In this document: positions 1 through 8,380 of the stretch, piece after piece | Position numbering within the stretch: position 1 is the first letter of the stretch | How the letters are laid out: every line of letters begins with the position of its first letter | Origin: an uncultured bacterium | GTDB lineage: Bacteria; Cyanobacteriota; Vampirovibrionia; Gastranaerophilales; Gastranaerophilaceae | Assembly: GCA_949035555.1 (NCBI GenBank) | Contig: CAROLD010000011.1 | Span: 1 to 56,872, forward strand | Length of the DNA: 56,872 nt | Reading direction: 5' to 3' | Translations under genes and position numbers: made by a program | Notes under the pieces: model-generated | Told to the model about the DNA's origin: nothing | Seen by the model: the letters and a program-made list of their open reading frames with translations, nothing else | Databases searched by the model: none

Positions 1-926
1 CGGCTTTAGATGGTGATGGCTCTCCTTTTTCTCTTGCTGTTAACTCAGCTTCAAATTGAACAAAGGTTTCGTTGCCCACGAATTGTTCAAGTGCCGCACG
101 TTTTGAGAAGAAGTTAGATTTAGCGGTTCTTTGCTTGTCTATAGCGGTTCTGTAGTAAGCATCTGTAATAACAACAAGTTCGCGTGCAGCGTTATTTTTT
201 TGAGCAAGTTCAAATTTGCGCTGTCTGTCATCAACAAGTTTGTTTGCAAGTTCTAGTTGTTTTTTTGCGCACATGTAATCGTAATAAAGGTTTATTGCGT
301 TTTGTTGTAAGTCTTCAATTTTACGGATAAGAATAATCATATCGGCATCGTTTACTCTCGTATATTTGTAGTTGAGAGCTTTGGTATCCTGCGACATAAT
401 GTTTAAAATATTCCCTCCGATTAAAGATGAACCTGCGAGCATTGGATTTGCCATACTAGCACCGACTAAAGTTGACATGCTTGCAATTGTGGTCAGAACT
501 TTTTTTATTGATTTGCCGTCAGGTTTGTCAGCATCAGGATTTGCAAGCTTATACAGTGCAAAGTTTATTGTATCACTCTGGGTTGCCGCCCCCTGCCATA
601 ATAGAGATAAATCTGCAACCATGTCAGCTTCTTCATATTCAAGTTCTTTTGCAATTTCTTTTGATAATCTGCTGATACTTAAGTCCGCATAGGTCATATC
701 TGTTATGGCGGTATCATTTTTGCCGTTCATCTGATTAAGGATTTTTTCAGCTTTAATTTTTTCCTGCTTTGCTTGTACATACTGGTTTTCCGGGAGTTCT
801 GAAATACCGACTCTGTATGCCGGAGGTTTTGGGAATTCGACTTCTGAGAGTGTATCAGCGCTTGCAATACTCAAGCCTGATATGCAAAGTGCAAATGATA
901 AAAGTAAAAATTTTTTATTTAACATT
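1..926 (-). CDS. exported helical protein, TolC-like hairpin, 3'-truncated by window edge
   Basis: Reading the minus strand from ATG at 926 gives about 308 residues with no stop before the window edge, so the C-terminus is missing. The start MLNKKFLLLSFALCISGL is a signal peptide, cleaved near SIASA-D. The rest is helical. The last ~110 residues, from ADMIILIRKIEDLQQNAINL to AALEQFVG, resemble the paired long helices of outer-membrane efflux (TolC/OEP) proteins, but I see no beta-barrel strands. The downstream-numbered gene at 915-1742 is a paralogue and overlaps this one by 12 bases, so they are probably co-transcribed. Role unknown; an envelope or periplasmic structural role is an inference. 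Confidence 0.75.
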
Positions 927-1742
927 ACTTTTTCCTCCAACTAATGCAGAATCATAATTATATTGATACAAATTTAGTCCGTCAACCACTTTTTTCCCTG
1001 CAAGACGCTGTAATTCCAGATGGTATTTTTTAGACATCTGCACATATTTAGCTTCTTCTAGCTGCATTTCTTCATACAGTGCAGAAGATATTGAAATTTC
1101 AAGAAAATCCTCTTCATCCATGGCTTTTGCATAATTTTTGCTGTACAAAAGTTCTCTGGAACGGATTTCTTTTAACTGCGTGAGACAACCTTTGTAGTTG
1201 TAATAAGCATTGATAATTTTGTCCTGTAAGTTTTCCACAAGCCCTGCAAGCTCAATAAGTTCGGTATCTGTCAGGGGAACTTCCTGCGGAATGTTTTTTC
1301 TGTTGATAAAGTTCTGTGCAATTCTTCCAGCCGCATAAGAGCCTGATTGTAACATATAATCAGCACCAATCAATGCAGGAGCCAGTGATGCCCCTGAAAC
1401 AATTGCAGACAGTGTTTTTGCCATAAGAGACGAGTGAATTCTTCTCTGACTTTCCGGAGTTGCAAGTTTTTTCAGAGCAAAACCTATGACCTGATTATTT
1501 TCAACTGTTCCTTTCCAGAGATTATCAATATCTTCCAAATCTTTTTCTCTTTGGAGTTTAACAATTTCGTCCATAATTTCCTGTTCACTGATTACAAGAG
1601 ATTCTTTATCTTTGTAATCAATTTTTGGAAGTTCTATTTTGTTCTGTTCAACTGTTCCCAATTGAACTTCACCTTCCTCAACCGCCCATACTGACGGTGT
1701 TAGAATGCTTATTATCCCTAATATTATTACCAGCTTTCTCAT
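915..1742 (-). CDS. exported helical protein, paralogue of the neighbouring gene
   Basis: The protein is 275 residues when started at MRKLVIILGIISILTPSVWA, which is a clean signal peptide; a longer reading from 1778 would bury it. A hydrophobic stretch near residues 140-165 is followed by the helical segment LTDTELIELAGLVENLQDKI, which aligns with VNDADMIILIRKIEDLQQNA of the adjacent gene. Both proteins then continue into long helices rich in Glu, Leu, Tyr and Lys. The start lies six bases after a TATAAA hexamer and lacks a ribosome binding site. Function not recognised; the tandem arrangement suggests a duplicated envelope component. Confidence 0.75.
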   Translation of the reverse strand: MRKLVIILGIISILTPSVWAVEEGEVQLGTVEQNKIELPKIDYKDKESLVISEQEIMDEIVKLQREKDLEDIDNLWKGTVENNQVIGFALKKLATPESQRRIHSSLMAKTLSAIVSGASLAPALIGADYMLQSGSYAAGRIAQNFINRKNIPQEVPLTDTELIELAGLVENLQDKIINAYYNYKGCLTQLKEIRSRELLYSKNYAKAMDEEDFLEISISSALYEEMQLEEAKYVQMSKKYHLELQRLAGKKVVDGLNLYQYNYDSALVGGKSNVK

Positions 1743-1748
1743 AATAAA

Positions 1749-1778
1749 TTTATAGCACAAGAATGATAATAAATCCAA
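1749..1778 (-). promoter_or_regulatory. promoter of the tandem helical-protein genes, likely leaderless
   Basis: On the minus strand TTGGAT (1778-1773), an 18-base spacer ending in TGC, and TATAAA (1754-1749) form a -35 / extended -10 pair. The hexamer ends six bases before the ATG at 1742, so a transcript starting at the usual distance would begin at or next to the start codon. Inferred from sequence only. Confidence 0.5.
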
Positions 1779-1805
1779 TGATTGATTAATCTTTAAATCT
1801 CCTGA

Positions 1806-2612
1806 TTGTTCTTCAAATTAAAAAAAAACTCTAATATAGAACAAGAAGAGGAAAAAGAGTTGAGCGACGAACAAAATAAGTCTCAGTATATGAGCGCCCC
1901 TATAGTTAGGAGGAAACAGCAAAAACAGCTTCAAAATAAAGCAGATTTGTTAAGAACTAAAAGTTCTTTTCAAGAGGCTGTGTCTGCTTATCTTAACTCT
2001 GTGCTTCTTGACAGGAATAACCCTGAGACATATTTAGGTCTTGGAATTTGTTACAAAAATTTAGGTAAAATAAAAAAAGCCATTGAATGTTTAGAAAAAG
2101 CCGCGCTTTTAGATGCAAATAAATTCGATACTTTTTTTGAGCTTGGTTTATGTAACCTTAAAGAAGAAAAACCTTGCTGTGCGATAAAATGTTTTATCAG
2201 AGCTATCGAAATTGAACCCGATAATGCCGAAGCAATTTATCATTTAGGCTTAGCGCATGAGCAGTGTGAAGAAGAAGACATGGCGCTTATGATTTATCAA
2301 AAACTCATTGAAAATACGCCGACGTATATTAATGCTTATTTGCGAAAAGCATCACTTTTGATGAAAATGGAATTATACCGTAACGCACTCGGACTTTATA
2401 ATGAAATTTTGAAAATTAATCCAAACTATACTCAAGTATATTCAGAGATCGGTCTCTGTTTGGATAAATTGGGTAAACACTCAGATGCGAAAAGATATTA
2501 TAGAAAATTTTTAGCCTCAAGACCTGATGCTGATAATGCAAATCTTGTTATGCGTCGTGTCGAAAAATTGAGAAATATTAAATCTAAAGAAAATAAGTTA
2601 TCTCTTGTGTAG
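1806..2612 (+). CDS. TPR-repeat protein
   Basis: About five tetratricopeptide repeats are visible from residue 60 to 240, with typical spacing (A..YLNSVLLDRNNPETYLGLG, then CYKNLGKIKKAIECLEKAAL and so on). The first ~45 residues are charged (EQEEEKELSDEQNK) and there is no signal peptide, so a cytosolic scaffold is likely. The start is uncertain: TTG at 1806 gives 268 residues, and the first in-frame ATG is at 1890, with no good ribosome binding site at either. It is divergent from the helical-protein pair with a 63-base spacer. The partner protein is unknown. Confidence 0.8.
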   Translation: MFFKLKKNSNIEQEEEKELSDEQNKSQYMSAPIVRRKQQKQLQNKADLLRTKSSFQEAVSAYLNSVLLDRNNPETYLGLGICYKNLGKIKKAIECLEKAALLDANKFDTFFELGLCNLKEEKPCCAIKCFIRAIEIEPDNAEAIYHLGLAHEQCEEEDMALMIYQKLIENTPTYINAYLRKASLLMKMELYRNALGLYNEILKINPNYTQVYSEIGLCLDKLGKHSDAKRYYRKFLASRPDADNANLVMRRVEKLRNIKSKENKLSLV

Positions 2613-2638
2613 TTTTGTAAAAATAAGCAATTTTGTAA

Positions 2639-3298
2639 AGAAAATTACTTTATATTAGGCTAAATGGTTGGGATTTTTGGAAAGTTCAGCATCTTGCGGA
2701 TAGTACACGTCCTATAGAACAAGTATTAGCAGAAACTCCGCAATACTATACTTCGGTTAACCAATATTTCGGAAGACCGATTAGGGGTGGCAAAGGTAAT
2801 TGGAATTCTGAAAAATATGCCGAGTTTAAAAGGCTTGACACTGGGCTGATAGGTGAAAAAATCGCAACCGGTGAAATCCCTCAGAATTCGGAAATTGTTC
2901 AAGCAAGAAGAGCTTTGTTCAAAGATTTAAAGCCGCTCGGTTGTGATGAAATTCATTATCGTGGAGAATATTATTTCTCTACGGAGGCTGAGCGTGTTAA
3001 CTTTTTAAAATCTCTTAAACCAGGTGATATCTATGAACCAAAAACAAATTTGTGGATAACAAATAATCCTGAATATGCAGAATTTAATTATGGACATCCT
3101 GAGCGTAAAGATATGTATGGTGTTGTTTTTGAAATTTTGTGTCCGAAAGAAGCTAAAATTATACAAAAACACTATGCAACATACGGGGGTAAACCGTTTA
3201 CAGAAGGAATTTATCCTGATAATGCCAAATTTAAAATACTGAAATCGGAAATTAATGACAATATTGTGAGACTGCGAATGGAATATATTGCTGATTAG
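2639..3298 (+). pseudogene. ADP-ribosyltransferase-like protein, 5'-truncated remnant
   Basis: The frame is open from a stop at 2636 to the stop at 3296-3298, yet the first ATG/GTG/TTG is the TTG at 2915, in the middle of a protein-like sequence that begins well upstream (VNQYFGRPIRGGKGNW). The C-terminal half has the layout of R-S-E ADP-ribosyltransferases: YRG with Arg at 2960-2962, a TNLWITNNPEYAEF segment where the STS strand sits, and TEGIYPDNAKFKI, where Glu (3203-3205) is four residues before the Pro, as in the catalytic ExE loop. The first Glu of ExE is Phe here. I read it as a decayed toxin or effector gene, or the end of a larger protein. An active short form from TTG 2915 is less likely. 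Confidence 0.6.
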
Positions 3299-3386
3299 TT
3301 TTTTACAAAATAAAAGGGCGGTGAAGTGATGATAACCCGCCCATTAACCAGATTTACACTATGTAAGTGTTCAGAAAGGATCTTTG

Positions 3387-4259
3387 TTATTCTCCCAAAT
3401 TTAAGTGAGAGAATTGTACAATCTTATTTTTACCGCGTTTTTTAGCATTGTATAATGCGTGTTCCGCGTATCTGATGATTGTATTTGCATCTTCTTCCGT
3501 GTCAGGAATACAAGGGAATGTTGAAATTCCGCCTGAAATTGTAATCGGATGACGTTCCTCTTCTCCTGCCGGAATAAATTCCATTTTTTCAATGTCTTTT
3601 CTAAATCTTTCTGCGAATAAGAATGCGTTATCTTCTGAAGTGTTAGGAAGAACAACGATAAATTCTTCGTCTCCGTAACGTGTGATAATATCTTCTTTTC
3701 TGATTAGTTGTTTCAACTTATCAGCGATAGATTTTAACAGAACATCGCCCCATTCGTATCCGTAAATATCATTAACGGTTTTGAAAAAGTCTAAGTCAAA
3801 TAATAATACAGAAAGAGCATTGCCGTAACGTTTTGCACGGGAAATTTCCTGATCCATACGTTCAAGTAAATATTTTCTGTTGTGAAGTCCGGTTAATTCA
3901 TCAGTTGTAGCAAGAGTTTTTAATTTGTCTCTTAATTCTCTGATTTTAAGCATATTTTTAACGCGGACAACAAGTTCCTGATTGTCAACTGGAGTTTTTA
4001 CATAATCAAATGCAACAGCTCTTACAGTGCACCCTTTAAAAGTTTCACCGATAAAAAGTATAGGCTGTTTGAATTTTGTAACCATTAAAACATCTTTAAT
4101 ATCCGGTACGCTTTCAACGATAATTACACCCGGGTTAAGAGCTTCATAATCTTTAAGGTTTGCTGCATTTTCGAGTCTCACATTAACATCTTCAATATTT
4201 GAAATAACTTCAGCAAGACCGGAAGATTTTTTGTCTGTATATATAACTATATTTTTCAT
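3387..4259 (-). CDS. diguanylate cyclase-like protein with degenerate receiver domain
   Basis: Residues 1-105 look like a response-regulator receiver fold. The phosphoacceptor region reads GVIIVESVPDI, with Glu rather than Asp, while the conserved Lys (DYVKTPV) is kept, so it may not be phosphorylated. Residues 115-285 form a GGDEF domain: TDELTGLHNRKYLLERM, metal-binding FDLDFFK, and an inhibitory-site RxxD (RKED, 187-190). The signature loop is GDEEF (196-200) instead of GGDEF or GGEEF. GGDEF proteins make cyclic di-GMP from two GTP; activity here is uncertain. The ATG is preceded by AAAGGA, and an extended -10 (TGCTAATTT) lies upstream. The gene stands alone on the minus strand. Confidence 0.88.
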   Translation of the reverse strand: MKNIVIYTDKKSSGLAEVISNIEDVNVRLENAANLKDYEALNPGVIIVESVPDIKDVLMVTKFKQPILFIGETFKGCTVRAVAFDYVKTPVDNQELVVRVKNMLKIRELRDKLKTLATTDELTGLHNRKYLLERMDQEISRAKRYGNALSVLLFDLDFFKTVNDIYGYEWGDVLLKSIADKLKQLIRKEDIITRYGDEEFIVVLPNTSEDNAFLFAERFRKDIEKMEFIPAGEEERHPITISGGISTFPCIPDTEEDANTIIRYAEHALYNAKKRGKNKIVQFSHLNLGE

Positions 4260-4396
4260 AATTTTTCCTTTCTCTTACAAATTAGCATATTGTGATGTTT
4301 CAAGCAAAATTGTTAAGATTTTTAATATATCAATCAAAAAGAGGGGAGTATTTTGGGATTAAAATGTTAAAATAAAAGAGATTTTAGGAAGAAAGT

Positions 4397-6256
4397 ATGG
4401 ATTTTATACAACAAAATAATAAAGAACGCGAATTTTTAAATAAAGATTATCCGCAGATGAAAGAGCTTGTTAAGCGTATTAGAACAGCATTATCAGATGG
4501 CGAAAAAATTGTTACGAATGATTTGGATTTCTCAGAAATTATTGATTATGAAAATAATCCGAATTATATTTATATAACTCTTTTTCAAGAAGGCTTAACT
4601 CCGATACGCTGGGGGGCTTGCCGTAAGAAACTTGAAGATGTTTTTAATAGAGATGCGGAAAAGATAAAATCTTACAAAACATTTCCGGAGTTTGATGTTG
4701 CAAATCCTGAAAAATGCAGGATTATGGTTGAATATATAACTGATGAAACTCCTGTTGAGACGCGTTCAATTCAATCTGCTACATTTTCTGAGCGCAGATT
4801 TGAACCCGGAGTTACAGGTATAAAACTTATTCTTGGAGATGATACTTATTTTTATACTCCGACCGATGCGTGGGTTTTGAGTCAGATGTCAGCAAGACAG
4901 GCGATTAATACAATTTTGCGAAAGACATATATCAAAAATTTAACCAACAGTATTTCTGAAAGAATTGATATTTTGAAAAAAACTCCGCACGAGTGTTTTA
5001 TTATTAAAAGCCGTGCTTTTGTCTCTTTTAAAGATGAAGTTTTGCCGATATATCGCGGAAATGTTTTGTATGAATATTCTCCGGAAAATATAAAAAACAT
5101 TGCGCTTGCGGGTGCTGATTGGATTTTGAAATACCAAAAAGATAACGGACAGTTTTTGTATTATTACGATGCAAAAGAGGACAATTATGTTGACCATGAG
5201 CATCCCGACAGACCTGAAGATAATCTCTATTACAACGATTTGAGGCACTGTGGAGCTATAGTTGCACTTGTGCGAGCTTATCAGGCAACAAAAGATAAAA
5301 GATATCTTGAAGGAGCTAAAAAAGCTTTAGATTTTATAATAACTTTGACTCAAGAACACGATTATGAAGGAGAAAAAGCCGGTTATATTTATTATAATAA
5401 TAAAGCAAAACTCGGCGGAACAGGTTTGGTTCTGGTTGCAATGATGAGATATCGCATTGAAACAGGCGACAAATCTTATGACGAATATATAAAAAAATAC
5501 ACAAGGCACCTGTTATCCAGAATGCTCGATAGCGGTGAATTCTTGGGTTATTATATTCACCCGGCGTTTCAAGACGGCGAGCCTTTAATAAATATGTCCG
5601 ATGAGGAACGCAAAGCTACATTTTCTTTCTATTATCCCGGAGAGGCTTTGCTTGGTTTAGGGCTTTTTGCTAACTATTTTAATGACGATGAAAGTCTGCG
5701 CGCAAAAGTTATTGAAAAAAGTAAGCTTGCTCTTGATTGGATTGTCGATGAGCGTCCTAAATTCTATTCTGACCAATTTACAGCGCTTCCGTCTGATGCG
5801 TGGTTGATGCAGGCAATTGAAGAATGGGCTTCAAATCCGGATTTTCGAAAGGAAAATTATATAAATTTTGTTTTTAACGATGCAAATGCTATGATGTGCA
5901 GAATGTATAAAAAAGACGATGCGCCGTTTGTGGATTATGAGGGCGGATATTATTATAACTACGGAGATCATTATTATCCTGACGGTTCACGTTCTGAGGG
6001 ACTTATTGGTGCGTATTATCTCGCCCAAAAACTCGGACGTACGGAACTTGCCGCCAAAATCCTTGAATGCTGTCGAAAAACTGCACAGTCTCAAATGATT
6101 TTAGCTAATAACGATAAAAATAATTTTGCTCACAAAAATCCTGCAAAATCTCTTGGCGGGATACGTTTTAAAGCAACGCGCCAGTGGATAAGAATTGATT
6201 CGATTCAGCACGTTGCGTGTTTTTATTTCAGGCTTTATTTTGCTGAAAAATTATAA
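4397..6256 (+). CDS. alpha/alpha-toroid (six-hairpin glycosidase-like) protein
   Basis: A 619-residue cytosolic protein without signal peptide. Residues 1-210 are a domain I cannot place. From about 230 to 610 there are repeated helical hairpins with aromatic, acidic turns (GADWILKYQKDNGQFLYYY, YNDLRHCGAIVALVRAYQA, KLGGTGLVLVAMMRY, YYPGEALLGLGLF, LPSDAWLMQAIEEW). This pattern is seen in six-hairpin glycosidases, uronyl epimerases and related toroids. A carbohydrate substrate is therefore plausible, but no catalytic residues can be assigned by eye. The start is set by AGGAAG at 4387-4392, and an extended -10 (TGTTAAAAT, 4365-4373) precedes it. Confidence 0.65.
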   Translation: MDFIQQNNKEREFLNKDYPQMKELVKRIRTALSDGEKIVTNDLDFSEIIDYENNPNYIYITLFQEGLTPIRWGACRKKLEDVFNRDAEKIKSYKTFPEFDVANPEKCRIMVEYITDETPVETRSIQSATFSERRFEPGVTGIKLILGDDTYFYTPTDAWVLSQMSARQAINTILRKTYIKNLTNSISERIDILKKTPHECFIIKSRAFVSFKDEVLPIYRGNVLYEYSPENIKNIALAGADWILKYQKDNGQFLYYYDAKEDNYVDHEHPDRPEDNLYYNDLRHCGAIVALVRAYQATKDKRYLEGAKKALDFIITLTQEHDYEGEKAGYIYYNNKAKLGGTGLVLVAMMRYRIETGDKSYDEYIKKYTRHLLSRMLDSGEFLGYYIHPAFQDGEPLINMSDEERKATFSFYYPGEALLGLGLFANYFNDDESLRAKVIEKSKLALDWIVDERPKFYSDQFTALPSDAWLMQAIEEWASNPDFRKENYINFVFNDANAMMCRMYKKDDAPFVDYEGGYYYNYGDHYYPDGSRSEGLIGAYYLAQKLGRTELAAKILECCRKTAQSQMILANNDKNNFAHKNPAKSLGGIRFKATRQWIRIDSIQHVACFYFRLYFAEKL

Positions 6257-6363
6257 TGTTACAAATTTGTTACATAATGCCTAAGGACGCTAAAGTTTCT
6301 CAATAAATATGCCGTAAACATGATTACGGATACGAAAATTATTGAAAGGAACTGTTTAGAGCT

Positions 6364-7908
6364 ATGGGAATGGCAGCATCACAAGCAAGATTATTGAGTA
6401 TGACCGCCCGCATTTCAAACAATGAGTTTGAACAACAGGCTGTTGCTCATTCAAAACAGCGTCTTGCTGAAAATTCATCAAGAATTAATGATGACTATTT
6501 AGATGCTTTGAACCAAACCAAATATCAGCTCTTAACAGGTTATAACGGTTCAGAAGCTTGTTATGCCGATGTTACTTATACTCAACTTACAGGTTTTAAT
6601 TCTGTAGCATCTGGCAAACAATATCTTGTAAAAGACAATACCGGTAAAGTTCTGGTTTCTCAAAAAATTGCCGAAGCTTTTGAAAAAGACAACGGTGATT
6701 TTAATAAATTTTTGAGAAATCTTGGTTTAACCCAATCAGACATTGATGTTACAAAATATGCAACAGCAGAAGATGCTATCCACAATGCGTGGGATAAGTA
6801 CTTAAATTCTGTCGGCAAAAGTATTTATGATGTTAAAGGTAACGCACCTGATAATGTAGAATACAAAGGTGAACATATTTTAGGATTTGGTTTTACATCA
6901 TTCAGCAATACAACTTTAGACGGTTACCCAACTTATAACAGTGCTTATGCATCAAGTGATGAAACTGTATTCAGAAACTTATTCAAAGATAATCAGGGCG
7001 GTTACTATTTCAACCGATATGCTGTAGAAACAAGAGAATATCAAGATGAAAATAATGAAACCGTAACAGGTGTTTTCTATCAAACAGCTGAACAAGAAGG
7101 TACAGACCAATATACACAATTGTTGGATGTAACTTATGACGCATCAACTCAGGAATTCACATATATTAACAATGCAGGTGAAGAAGTTAAAACAAAAACT
7201 CTTTATGCATCTGAAAGACCTGACGGTTCCGCAGATTTGTCAGAAAACCAGAAAAATTATTTGACAAAAATGGGCGCAAATTATGTTTCAGAAAGCGGAT
7301 TTACTTACACAGTTACAGATCAACCAAAAGCTTTAAACTTTGAGGGAACAACTCAGGCACAAAGAGATTTATACGATTATGCAGTAGCGATTACTGAAGC
7401 TTATTACAATAATTCAAATTCACAAACCTCAGCAAATCTTAAATATGATGCACAGCAGGTTTCATATTACAGAAATATTTTCAATGAAATGAGAACCTGC
7501 GGATATACAACACTTGATAAATCATTTTCAGACAAGCTTTCACAAACAGAAGCAAGCGCAACAATGTCAAGTGAAAATAAAGTATTCCAGGATGCAGAAT
7601 GGATGGTTAAACAGCTTAAAGCAGGTAAATTAGTTATTTCCTACTACTCAACTGCTGAAAAATCATTTATCGGTACAACTCTGGATGATGATGAATCAAT
7701 TACCGAAAAAGAAGACAAAGCTGCTATTGCAATTGCACAGCAGGAATACACTTCAGCGATGGACAGAATTGAACATCAAGACAAACAGTTTGATATGCAG
7801 TTGAATAAACTTGAATCAGAACACACTGCACTTCAAACAGAATATGAACAAGTTGCAAAAATCATTAGTAAAAACGTTGAAAAATCCTTCAACATATTTA
7901 ACGCATAA
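6364..7908 (+). CDS. orphan 514-residue protein with coiled-coil ends
   Basis: No family with known function is recognised. The N-terminus MGMAASQARLLSMTARISNN is helical and has no signal peptide. The middle (60-430) is rich in Tyr, Thr, Asn and Asp. The last ~60 residues form a heptad-like helix (DKQFDMQLNKLESEHTALQT) ending in VEKSFNIFNA. Helical ends around a polar middle recall axial proteins of flagella and secretion needles, but no such genes are nearby, so this is only a resemblance. GAAAGGA lies 12 bases before ATG. A hairpin CCGTAA/TTACGG (6312-6329) sits in the leader region. Confidence 0.75.
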   Translation: MGMAASQARLLSMTARISNNEFEQQAVAHSKQRLAENSSRINDDYLDALNQTKYQLLTGYNGSEACYADVTYTQLTGFNSVASGKQYLVKDNTGKVLVSQKIAEAFEKDNGDFNKFLRNLGLTQSDIDVTKYATAEDAIHNAWDKYLNSVGKSIYDVKGNAPDNVEYKGEHILGFGFTSFSNTTLDGYPTYNSAYASSDETVFRNLFKDNQGGYYFNRYAVETREYQDENNETVTGVFYQTAEQEGTDQYTQLLDVTYDASTQEFTYINNAGEEVKTKTLYASERPDGSADLSENQKNYLTKMGANYVSESGFTYTVTDQPKALNFEGTTQAQRDLYDYAVAITEAYYNNSNSQTSANLKYDAQQVSYYRNIFNEMRTCGYTTLDKSFSDKLSQTEASATMSSENKVFQDAEWMVKQLKAGKLVISYYSTAEKSFIGTTLDDDESITEKEDKAAIAIAQQEYTSAMDRIEHQDKQFDMQLNKLESEHTALQTEYEQVAKIISKNVEKSFNIFNA

Positions 7909-7961
7909 AATTTATTATTTATATTTTCCCCTACACATTAATTTTCGTAACTTTTTCCCTG

Positions 7962-7989
7962 CCGCTCGTCAAACAAGCGGTATTTTTTT
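7962..7989 (+). terminator. intrinsic terminator after the 514-residue gene
   Basis: CCGCT (7962-7966) and AGCGG (7976-7980) form a short stem with two further possible pairs inside, followed by TATTTTTTTA. It lies 53 bases past the stop and serves the plus strand. Confidence 0.6.
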
Positions 7990-8008
7990 AGGGATAAATA
8001 TTCTCAGT

Positions 8009-8341
8009 TTACTCCTCATCCACCCATTTTTTTGCATCAAATCTGAGGTCAGTTAATTTCATATTTAAAGACTCAACATAAGGTTTAAATTTCACAAGCA
8101 GCTGGGTTTTTCTAAGCATCAACTCTTGAGCAACGATCGGGGTTTTGCAGGCGATAACCATTATTGACCCCTTTATCATAGAATATGGTTTTGAGTTTTG
8201 GGCAAATTTTTCTCCTGCAACTTTATTCCAGAATTTACACAAATTACTTCTCGTAATTGCTTTTCTTATTTCAGCTTTTTCCATAAGTTTAGCAATTATT
8301 TCGTCCATATTTTGGAATTTTGTGTATAAAATTTTCTTCAT
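8009..8341 (-). CDS. dciA: DciA-like (DUF721) protein, probable replicative helicase loader partner
   Basis: A 110-residue basic protein matching the DUF721/DciA pattern: CKFWNKVAGEKFAQNSKPYS, then GSIMVIACKTPIVAQELMLR, and a closing LTDLRFDAKKW. DciA proteins bind DnaB helicase and help load it in bacteria that lack DnaC or DnaI. I chose ATG 8341 (MKKILYTKF); MDEIIAKL at 8308 is an alternative, and the reading from 8395 would overlap the divergent gene. No clear ribosome binding site is visible at any of these. It is divergent from nrnA with a 39-base gap, so the two promoters must be compact or overlapping. Confidence 0.75.
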   Translation of the reverse strand: MKKILYTKFQNMDEIIAKLMEKAEIRKAITRSNLCKFWNKVAGEKFAQNSKPYSMIKGSIMVIACKTPIVAQELMLRKTQLLVKFKPYVESLNMKLTDLRFDAKKWVDEE

Positions 8342-8365
8342 AATTTTTGTTTCGCAAATTTTTTG

Positions 8366-8374
8366 TGATAGAAT
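8366..8374 (+). promoter_or_regulatory. extended -10 of nrnA, likely leaderless
   Basis: TGA-TAGAAT ends six bases (TCTGAA) before the nrnA ATG at 8381, and there is no ribosome binding site between them. A weak TTGTTT lies 16 bases upstream. Confidence 0.5.
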
Positions 8375-8380
8375 TCTGAA

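Noticed and set aside
2639..3298. Prophage or mobile element around the ADP-ribosyltransferase remnant
   Set aside because: No integrase, transposase, structural phage gene, flanking repeat or tRNA attachment site is seen nearby.
3316..3342. GGGCGG/CCGCCC hairpin as terminator of the ADP-ribosyltransferase remnant or the cyclase gene
   Set aside because: The 6-bp stem has a long loop and no T-tract on either strand; too weak to call.
4397..6256. AMMECR1-like domain in the N-terminal part of the toroid protein
   Set aside because: There is a loose similarity around residues 130-185, but the diagnostic RGCIG motif is missing, so I left the domain unassigned.
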